A stretch of 64,000 nt of DNA from positions 248,001-312,000 of the forward strand of contig JAFCMP010000279.1 in NCBI GenBank assembly GCA_017506865.1. Reading direction: 5' to 3'. The DNA is from Tribonema minus (taxonomy: Eukaryota; Sar; Xanthophyceae; Tribonematales; Tribonemataceae). Positions within the stretch are counted from its first letter, which is position 1; the number at the start of each line of letters is the position of its first letter. The position numbers and the translations under genes were made by a program. The notes beneath the pieces were generated by a model. It saw only the letters and a list, made by a program, of their open reading frames with translations. It did not search any database and was not told the origin of the DNA. Below, one piece after another: positions 55,846 through 64,000 of the stretch.

Positions 55846-56402
55846 GACAACCAGCACACACCAGTGAGGCTTTTGCAGCTTATGGTGCGAGAAGGGCAGA
55901 GTGCTAGACATATGCAATGCAAGCATCCACTGCTACTAGCAGCTCACACCTGATTGAGACACCAATGGATGGGTAGGCCACTGGCACTGGTGTGGGAGCC
56001 TCAGGCAATGCAAAGAGCAGCGATACAGGCACATACACTCGTAGTGGGCATGTGCATGCACCCTTTGAAGATGCAGATCGCATGGTGCTTTTTGCGCTGC
56101 ATGCCGCCGGCCTTCACGGTGGTATTTGTCGAGCTTCAGGTGCTTCAAACGGACACATGTATATACATAGCATTCATGTCGCCGCATGGATTGGTTCAAA
56201 ACCCGCGTCATCACCTCCTTCTACACTACGCGCATTCAAGAGCGCTGTCACTAGCTGCTGAACCTCTGTGTTGGGCTGCCGGCTGGAGCTGGCCTACCGA
56301 ACACGTGAAACCTTTCCAATACTGAACACCCATGCCTCGAACACTAAAGCTTGCACACAAAGTCTTTTGACTAATGGATACGGTGGTACTGTTTGACTCG
56401 TG

Positions 56403-56560
56403 GCCAATTGCTGCAGCAGCGGCGACCACGGTTATTGGTGGAAGGCACTTGCGGCTAACCATCCCTTGTCACCTAGAGCTCTAGGATCTTTTGATTCGTT
56501 TTCATTCATAATATTCCCAGAAAAAGCGAAGCAAAATTTAGGAAACCACGCTCGATCTCG
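56403..56560 (+). repeat. dispersed repeat copy 2 (inverted relative to 30400-30550)
   Basis: Matches the complement of 30400-30550 over about 125 bp, best around cagcagcggcgaccacggtt. The two copies are 26 kb apart and inverted. Confidence 0.6.
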
Positions 56561-58582
56561 ATTAGGCACAGTAGGCACAGTAGTTCTCTAAAAGATTAAT
56601 GCTCGGTGAAATTGGTAGTCTTTTGAGGAGGTAACAATTGAAATTTGTGCGCATTTCTTGCACACTGGGAGGTTCTTTAACATTCGAGCTATCTTGCTGG
56701 TGGCGTGAGGTACCAGCAGCAGATAACTTCATTGCAGCAGCAGACAGCCTACAGTGGATGTCTGCTGCATGTAGCGATGCTGGACTCCCATTATTGAGCG
56801 GTATTACCACTTGAATCTGCACTGCAAGCACATCGAATCTGCTGCGATGTCACATGGACGAGTGACGATGCTGCTGCTGTTGAATTACTGCTGCTGTCGT
56901 TGACAGCCCTGCCTCTTCCTCTCTACGCACGAATGTGTCAACATCTTTGACAGCGTGTTGACTTTCTTCGGGAAGTATCGCGCGAGAGCAATGCAATTGC
57001 TAAGCCGTCATAACGTGTTTGCACTACACAGTCAATGTCGAACAGAGCAGACAGCACACTGACACCTCACAGCACCCCTCAAGCAAGTGTGTGTGTGTTA
57101 TCAGGCTGTCGCTCACTCTGCAGTGACAGAAGAGACCATGCAAGCACCATCACAACCAAAAACCGAAAAGTTGCAACTGAAACCGCCAATGCCAATCCAA
57201 GAAGTTGAACTTCCAAACTTGAAGAAGAGAAATTGAACCAGGTGGCACCATCCAGTGGCACCACAGTCAGAGGTGCATGAGGCTAATGCCGCAGAACATA
57301 GAAACTGCCCACATTATTTCGATGTATTAGCATGCAGTCTTGCTTTGTTTTCCACCCGCACACTGCAAGTTGAATTTCGGCAAGGATCTCGGCTCGGTCT
57401 TGGAAGCAAAAATGGATCTGCAAAAGCGCAGTACCAACGTTGGTACAGTCGGGTCTCGGGTCGTTGGCACACGGATAAGCTTATATAAGACAAGACCCCC
57501 CAATAAATCTGAATAAAATTAGGAATTTGTTGCTCCGTAATGCTCCGCTGTGTGACACGATGAGCATGGGATGGATTCATCGCATGCATGCATGAACATA
57601 ACACCTAGCACCATCCCATACGTGACAAATCAAACAGGATGCGACACAGAGTCACAATGCGGAAATTATTGCATTTTAGGATGTTTTGGTCAGGCCTGCG
57701 GCGGAAGCCTTGGTCCTTTGTATTAATTCACGCATAGGGCGCGAGAATGCCCATGAAATGACATACGTGCATGTCGACTACTCTTGTACCTATCTTGCAT
57801 GTTCAAAAACTGCTCAACACCCGTCTGCAGGCCCATCTACATCGTCCTCCTCCACTACACCGAAAGCCCCCCCCCTCTCTCGGCTCGCTTCAAAGTCATG
57901 TCACACGACAAGTCATGACTCGCGCCGACACTGCCATCTGCAATATGGCAGCTGGACAGCGACGCCCGAATGCGCGACAACAATGTGCCCTTGAGCGCTA
58001 AGGGGTGTCTTGTCCCTGGTACTGCCTCTCTCGCCGCACACTCCTCCACCATAGCGTCCAGCAGCATACATCCCTTCGAGCTGGTGAAATGACTCAAGTC
58101 TATGTAGTCCCTTCGGTCCTATGTAGGAATCGAAATCGGATTGCTCTACTCGACTCGTAACTTGAGAGACTACTCGAGACTCCCCTCCCCCCGCCTGCGA
58201 ATAAACCTTTTTTTAAAAAACAATGGGTGTGGAGGTTAAATCAATGCAGCGACAGGCCGGACGGCAGCGGCACAGTGAGACGGGCGTGGAGCATCTTGTT
58301 CGTCAAATCACTGCGGTCGCAGCTGCTAATTTGGGGCACGCCTGCGGTGGCCACCGGGTAAGTTTGGCAAAATAAGATGAAGTCTGCGGAGCACAGCCGA
58401 GCCTTCACATTAAGTTGGTGTGCTAGTTTGTCACGGCCCTCTGCCCTTGCGCCACCCTTCTCGTTGCTGTCGATTCGGTGTTCGATGCAATGTTTGAGAT
58501 GCAGTGTTTTGGACCTCGTTCCTATCGTTTCTTGCAGCACCAGCAGCAGCAGTAGGTTCTGCACCTTGCCCGCAGCAGCAAC

Positions 58583-61557
58583 ATGGAGGCAGCAGAAGGA
58601 GCAGAAGTAGCTGCCGCAGCATCGCCACAACCACCACCAGCAGCAGCAGCACCACCTGCAACACCGGCAGATCGTGTGGAGCAGCAGCTGCGTGATGTCG
58701 ACACTGCGATCAAGCGGGATATTGAGGACGTGGAGAAGCAGATCAAGCAGGTCATGGAGGCCCTGGAGAAGCCGGCACCTCTCCGTGGCATGAGCGTGGA
58801 GGAGCTTAGGCAAGACAAGAAAGATCTTAGGGACAAGAAAAAGCAGCTTAGGGACGACGAAAAGCAGCTGCGCAGGAAAGAGGAATTGCTCCTTATGGAC
58901 AGAGTCAAGCTGAGGGAGAGGGAGACCAGGCCGTCACCACCTGTGCCAGGTCAGTTGGCACTGAAGCATTTTATTGCACGCGCTGATGCGCATTGCAACA
59001 CATCACAAGACGGTATTTGCTGACTTGTGAGTGCGCATTGCTGGTCACTGAGTCGAGCTGTGAGCTTGCTGCATACCATGGCAGGCAACTGCGACTGCCG
59101 AGCTGTCAGAAGATTGTTGACCATTCCAACAGGCTGAGGGTGCAAATGTGGCACGTGAACTTGTTTATCCAAGCCAAGGTTATCACCTTCTGATGGACCA
59201 ATGAAAAGATTGTACAAGTCATGTCGGCGACGTTCTTCTGTCCAGCATTGATTTTTACATATTCAACTCATGTTCACATTGTAAGGTTTCGTGCTGCTGC
59301 TGAGACGTTGTTGCACCAGCTGGTGCTTGTTGCTGCAGCAGCAGCAGCAGCAGCAGCAACTACATGAACATCTGCGCTAACGACTTCTTGGCAGGTGTGG
59401 CTGTTAAGAGTAAAAGCATGTTTTCTGGTCTCACTACTGCTGGGTCCAGCCGCTACAACCTCAAGACGTGTGCTGTTCATCATTGCTGCTTCTGAACTGT
59501 GCATCCTTGCGTGAACAGTGGGTGGCTTGCAGCAGCCCACATTGCCCTTTGTGCACGTGACTTGTGATCAGGGTCACAAGATTGCTGCTATTTTAGCGCG
59601 AGGCACATTTCTGTCGTAACTCTGCCATCTTCTTCTGGCTTGGTGCGGTACCATGTGGCACATACCATGCCCCAGCGGGCCGATACTCTGTGCATCTCCA
59701 TGTGCACAACATCAAAGTCTTGCTACACTGGCATCTGACTCTCTATTGCAGCAGCGTTCCGCATACTGTAGGAGACAGCACGGCTCAGTCTAGGCATGTT
59801 GGAGTAGCTAATCATAGCGTATCATGACACATACCAGGCATTCGATTAATAATGGCTGTCGTTACGTAACTTGACCCATTCAAATTAGCTCCTGTGTGCC
59901 TTGAGAGCTTGCCTTCTGGCAATATGTCTTTTGGGATAGCTGATTGGCCTTTGTGCTTCTGCTCGTTGTTCTGCTCTTTGCGCACGTTTGCAGCTGGCAC
60001 TCCGTTTGCAGCACCTGCAGCTCCGGCATCAGCAGCACCTGAGGCACCTGCAGGTATTTAATTATGGGCTCTGCTTCATACATAGTCCCTGCTGCACCTG
60101 CTACATGATGGGAGGAACTGCCTTACTGCCAGCGCCGCTTTTCAGTTGGGCTACGGTCATCAAGCTGAATAGGCCTCTGCTGCAAACAGCATACTGCTGC
60201 TACTAGTGCTACGGTACTACACGAGGTCTCCAAGTATGCCAGATATGTTTTGAGCATGGAAGTGGCAGGAGAGGTTATTACAATGACTTGATGTTTATGT
60301 GATCTCTCACATGCTCAAACTCAGTGCTACACAAGCACAGACTCTATCATGTGCGCGGATGTGTCCTGTGCCTGTGTCTGGTTTGCTTCGTTAGCAAAAC
60401 TGGCATGACGGGCTGCGTATGTATGTCTCAACTGCTCAGTGCACACTGATTTAAAATTTGTCCTGCTCACTCTGCAGCCTGCTGTATATCTGTTGTAGAG
60501 CGGTTTGCCTTCAGTAAATCTGTGTCCTGTGCGTCATTTTCGATTCAACATCGGCGCGGCGGGTTCGCGGCAGCATATCTCAACTTGCGTCTTGCCACTG
60601 AAGGCGCGTCTTTTCTTTCCTGCTCACTTTGCATCCTGCTGTATGTCTGCTGCAGTGCGGTTCGCCTTCACTGACTCCGACAGCACACAAAAACGAGCAG
60701 CGGTCGACTCCGTACTCAAGGGGTGCAACATCAAAGGTGTTGTTGGCGGCGAGCTGCCAACATTCAAAAAAGAACTCAGAGCCAAGCGATACCAACAATA
60801 CCACTGGCCCAGAACCAAGCGTGAGGATGTGGAAGCACCCAAGCTGTTCGACCACCTCAAAGCACAGCTGGCGGCCTTTGGTGTGCCGTTCGATAAGCCG
60901 CAGGGGTTTCGCATGCTCGACGTGCATGTGAACAGGGACGCGCTCACTTTCGATTACCCCATTGCGGATGACAAGGTTGTACAGTTCGCGGGGGGTACAG
61001 ACGCAGTGGTGTACCCTTACAATGTAATCAGCTGGCACATGCAGCTAAGGGTAGTCATTAATTGGAAGACACCCAAGGCTCTCACGGTGGACCTTGTCGA
61101 TGTGCAAGCAAAGCTTGAACTGCTCTGCGCGCTCAGCAAGTCCAATCATCCCGCATTGGTAGTTTTCACCGACGACGTCAACTTCATCATATACCAGCCG
61201 TTCAAGTCGGCTCTGCGAATGTTTCACACCCTGCAGTCAGGTCCCGACGATGGTCGCATATCAGTTGATGAGGCTGTACGCTTCATTGCGCACTATCTCA
61301 AGTCGGTGTGCTCGCGAGAGCAGTTGTTTGATCCTGAGGATAACACTGCCCCTGCTGCGCTCAAGGATCAGATTGCAGCATTGCTAGCCATGAAAAAGCG
61401 CAAGCACGATGAAGTTGATGCCCTGGCTGACCAGTTGGCTGTTGACGAAGAACTGCCCACATCAGGGGAGCAATTTGCGGCGATGTACGAAACCCTTTCA
61501 GCTTGGAAGCCACCAGAGGGTTGGGGCGTACCTGGTGGCTTGCCCTATTTTGTATGA
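58583..61557 (+). CDS. coiled-coil / PD-(D/E)XK-nuclease-like protein (Crinkler-like?)
   Basis: Three exons, both introns phase 1: 58583-58949, 59994-60053 and 60656-61557, giving 442 residues with no frame breaks. Exon 1: acidic/Ala-Pro start (MEAAEGAEVAAAASPQPPP), then a charged coiled coil (VEQQLRDVDTAIKRDIEDVE and KKDLRDKKKQLRDDEKQLRR). Exon 2: an Ala/Pro linker (TPFAAPAAPASAAPEAPA). Exon 3: a mixed alpha/beta domain with GGTDAVVYPYN, VVINWKTPK, VDVQAKLELL and ALVVFTDDVNFIIYQ. The order of strands and helix fits a PD-(D/E)XK nuclease fold, with N in place of the usual acid in the (D/E)XK motif. After this come a KKRKHDE nuclear-localisation-like stretch and a short tail ending GGLPYFV. 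The exon design and fold resemble the broken gene at 21-39 kb, but no kinase follows. Linking it to Crinkler effectors is inference. Confidence 0.7.
59335..59359. repeat. GCA triplet run
   Basis: About eight GCA units in intron 1 of the coiled-coil/nuclease-like gene. Confidence 0.85.
60474..60525 (+). repeat. degenerate duplicate of the exon-3 acceptor region
   Basis: The sequence gcagcctgctgtatatctgt followed by tgtagagcggtttgccttca resembles 60629-60680 (gcatcctgctgtatgtctgc, tgcagtgcggttcgccttca), which contains the real acceptor and first codons of exon 3. It is a tandem copy about 155 bp upstream whose acceptor has become TAG. Confidence 0.75.
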
Positions 61558-62272
61558 TATTTCAATGGCAACCTGGTGCTCACAATGCTAGGCGTCTTGA
61601 TCACAAGTGCATGCTGTTTGTTCTTCTTGACCTTCAGGCTGTTGTAGGGCTGCTTGCTGTACACCCCTGCACGTTCCCCACTGTTTCAGCAGCAAGCCGT
61701 TTGCATGCAGTTGTATGAACATTGATTCGTCAAGCTGTACAAAGTAAAAAGGCTATGCAGGGCATGTGAACACTAGTTGCCATTGCAATTGCTGCTGTTG
61801 GGAGATGTTGCCCTGGTGCTGCTAATGCTGCCTGCTTTTTTGCTGCACCTTTTCTTGCTACTGCCGCGCCGAGCTCTCGCGCTTTGCGGCACTGGGCACA
61901 TTGAGGCACTGTCCCACCTTGCATTCCCAAAAACCACCACTTCTCCTTCAAGTGAACTCCTGCAAGTAAAGCCATGAGTAGCAACGCTTTGGGCCCCAAG
62001 GCAGGCGAGACCACAACGTAATGCACGGCATTGACCTTAAGTAATTGCCTGTGATTGGTACACAAACTACGGTCATGGTACTGCTGTGCGTGACAAGCGC
62101 GCTTCCACACAAGGCTCCCACCCACTGTCATGTAAGCTATCACTGTCGTGCAAGCCTTGAAGCTAAACTAGTTGTGTGCATGGATGCAGAGAGCACCATG
62201 CAGTGGGGTATGTAGCAGCGGTGTATGCAGAAGTGCAAGTGCGACAGCATGTGTGTGGTAGTCGCGATATCA
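61558..62272. other. intergenic, no gene recognised
   Basis: 3' flank of the nuclease-like gene up to the dispersed repeat. Open frames on both strands are short and without recognisable domains. Confidence 0.4.
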
Positions 62273-62488
62273 TATGGTGATGACCAGGGTCATGTTGGTG
62301 TGACACGCTCTTTGTTGCTGTCTCATGTAGTATGCTCGTCCAGGTCTGCAAGCGTGTTTTCACTGCAACTTTGCGACCAGCGCCTGGGATCTGATGTGAT
62401 GCAGGTCAGATATTTTGTGTGCTGTACGTAAAAATGAATTCTCCCTGGGATTACTTCAAACATTTGATTACACATTTGGTAGTACACC
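62273..62488 (+). repeat. dispersed ~220-bp repeat, copy 2
   Basis: Direct copy of 55622-55845. It ends at ggtagtaca, immediately upstream of the Ala-rich/endonuclease ORF. Compared with copy 1 it has an extra A within the exon-like VCKRVF segment, which breaks that frame. Confidence 0.8.
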
Positions 62489-63999
62489 GAACGCGACCGC
62501 TCCGCCAGCGGCAACTGCATCAGCGGCAGGCCGCGCTAATGGCGCAGCCATTCCGGCAACACACGGCGCAGCTGCCGCTGGATCAGGGGTCGCGGCGGCA
62601 GCACAGGCGGCACCAGCGGCAGCAGCAGCGGCGGCACACGGCGCAACCTCTCCGGCGGCAGCAGCTGCTGCAGCGGCGGCAGCAGCAGCTGTTCCAGCAT
62701 CAGAGACAGCAGCAGCGGCAGCACGTGTTGCACCGCAAGCGGCCTCCGCGGCATCACAAGTAGCTGCCGCATCAACAGCAGCTGCTGCGGGCATAGGCAA
62801 CACAGCTGCTCCAGGCACTACTAGGGCTGCTGCAGCACCTGCAACAGGAGCAGCGGCGGCAGGCGGCGCCGCAACCGTGCCGGCTGCGACAGCGGCAATG
62901 GCGGTGGCAGCGGCCAATGCGGCAGGTGCTGCACCAACACCTGCGCCGGCGGCAGCAGCAACACCACTGGCAGCAGCAGCAACGGCGGGCGGCGCAGCTG
63001 CAGCACCAGCGCACGCAGCAGCGGCAGCCGTCAACTTGAATGCAGGCGCTGGGCGTTCCACACCAGCAATGCTACAAGGCGCAGCAGCAGCAGTGATGGC
63101 GCACCTGCCCCTCATGCGGACGATTGCCACAGCTGCCGCATCCCTGCGTGCAGCAACAGGTGACAAGCTGGAACATATGCTGCCACCAGCGCCAATGCCA
63201 CTGCAGCAGCAGCCACATATGCAGCAGCCGCCGCCGCCAGCAGGTGGTGGCACCGGTGCGGATGCTGCTCACGGCGTACTTGACGTCAGTGCTCTGCAGT
63301 TGCAGTGTAGCCTGAAGCGCCCCAATCAGAGTGCGCTTGCAGATGCCGTCGCTACCGAGCTTGCAGATAAAGTGGAGGCGGACCTGCAACAGCTGCCGCA
63401 GGGCAAGCATCGCACGCAAGCACTTGCTCGATTCCGGTCGCAGCGCCACATGCACTCGTCGATCGACATGGCATCCCTCAACGAGCCCATGTACTCCACA
63501 ACGGCTTCGTTCGATGGCCTATCATGGCAGCTGGCCGTCAAACGCGCCATCGGCGTAGAGGAGCACACGGCAGGCTGCAAGCTGTGCGGGAAGTCGCCCG
63601 GCGGCACTCTGCATGCGCGGCTGCGTCAAGCGCCACGCGTCAAGGCGCACGACACCATCGTCCACAATAACGTCAAGAGGGCCACGCAGCGCATCCTGCG
63701 GCAATACCTCAAAACGGGACTGGTGGATGAGGACTACACGCCGTTTCTGGGATCCGCCAGGGCGCCGGGAAGTCGCAGGATGGACATCGTGCTGCCTGCC
63801 GACGCCTTCCCGGTGACCGGCTACGACGACCCGACGCGTCAACTACCGCTCATGGTGGACGTCACCTGCTTCGAGGCACAGGTGGCGTCGCGGGCGCAGA
63901 AGACTGCAGCAGACCCCGAGCGTTGCTGCCGCGACCAAGAGGCCGCCAAGATTACCCACTATTCTGGTCATTATGATCAGAATTGCCACAAACTTGCCA
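62466..63999 (+). CDS. Ala-rich protein with CCHC knuckle and REL-endonuclease-like domain (partial)
   Basis: A single open frame runs to the window edge without a stop. The first ~200 codons are very Ala-rich with Pro/Thr/Gly, encoded by GCA/GCG repeats. From about 63250 the composition becomes normal. It contains CKLCGKSPGGTLHARLRQ and then KAHDTIVHNNVKR, which match the C-x2-C...H...H knuckle and the (R/H)HN-x-(V/I) helix found before the endonuclease of R2-type non-LTR retrotransposons. Next come RRMDIVLPAD, PLMVDVTCFEAQ and AAKITHYSGHY, in the order D...D-V-T...K-x-x-(H/K)Y typical of retroelement restriction-like endonucleases. No reverse transcriptase is visible upstream, so it may be a truncated element, a separate exon or a captured domain. 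The start is uncertain. Confidence 0.55.
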
Positions 64000-64000
64000 C

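Larger units (their letters stand above)
54985..58582. other. intergenic with degenerate exon-like pieces
   Basis: No complete gene. Several plus-strand pieces look like old exons. 55382-55500 reads LAAAAADVQNLSKMHEACHL. 55694-55753 reads VCKRVFLQLCNQRLGSDVMQ between CAG and GTTAGA. 55999-56263 is an open stretch containing APFEDADRMVLFALHAAG that ends TGA. None is assigned. Dispersed repeats occur at 55622-55845 and 56403-56560. From 56600 to 58582 I see nothing beyond a short GT run near 57090. Confidence 0.35.

Noticed and set aside
62468..63253. 261-codon minus-strand open frame rich in Ala/Gly/Cys
   Set aside because: It is the mirror of the GCA/GCG-rich plus-strand coding region; the plus frame continues into recognisable motifs, the minus frame does not.

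Overview
This is an intron-rich nuclear window, probably from a unicellular alga. A green alga is my best guess, but that is inference. Supporting observations are many short exons with GTGAGT/GTGCGT donors and TGCAG acceptors, mixed base composition, abundant CAG/CTG triplet runs, and a eukaryotic cytosolic cysteinyl-tRNA synthetase. A SEC61 gamma gene and a Copia retrotransposon that appears to be primed from a half initiator-Met tRNA point the same way. There is no bacterial gene organisation.

Layout. 1-6.5 kb: the last codons of a gene, then a beta-helix/multi-TM surface-protein gene (1193-5331) with the same C-terminus, so the two look like tandem paralogs. A decayed leucine-rich-repeat gene lies on the minus strand. 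8.3-17.3 kb: cysteinyl-tRNA synthetase on the minus strand, 14 exons resolved, first exon not found. 17.9-20.5 kb: unrecognised exon-like pieces on the minus strand plus one copy of an ~808 bp dispersed repeat. 21.2-39 kb: a long broken plus-strand gene that appears to encode repeated helical modules, a restriction-endonuclease-like segment and an atypical protein kinase. A 5.5 kb Copia element (30875-36380) has split its catalytic-loop exon. The Copia element itself carries a nested 409 bp fold-back transposon. 40.3-41.1 kb: the second copy of the dispersed repeat. 43.3-53.1 kb: SEC61 gamma (minus) head to head with a multi-exon sugar-transfer-associated ATP-grasp gene (plus). 54.0-55.0 kb: a secreted or membrane-anchored helical-repeat protein. 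58.6-61.6 kb: an intact three-exon gene with a coiled coil and a nuclease-like domain, related to the broken gene at 21-39 kb. 62.3-64 kb: an Ala-rich ORF ending in a CCHC knuckle and a retroelement-type (REL) endonuclease-like domain, open at the window edge.

The most interesting content is the modular nuclease/kinase family: one intact nuclease-only member and one kinase-bearing member destroyed by transposition, frameshifts and a premature stop. Its layout recalls Crinkler-type REase/kinase proteins, but that assignment is inference. Single-base frameshifts recur across unrelated genes, so some may be assembly errors rather than decay.
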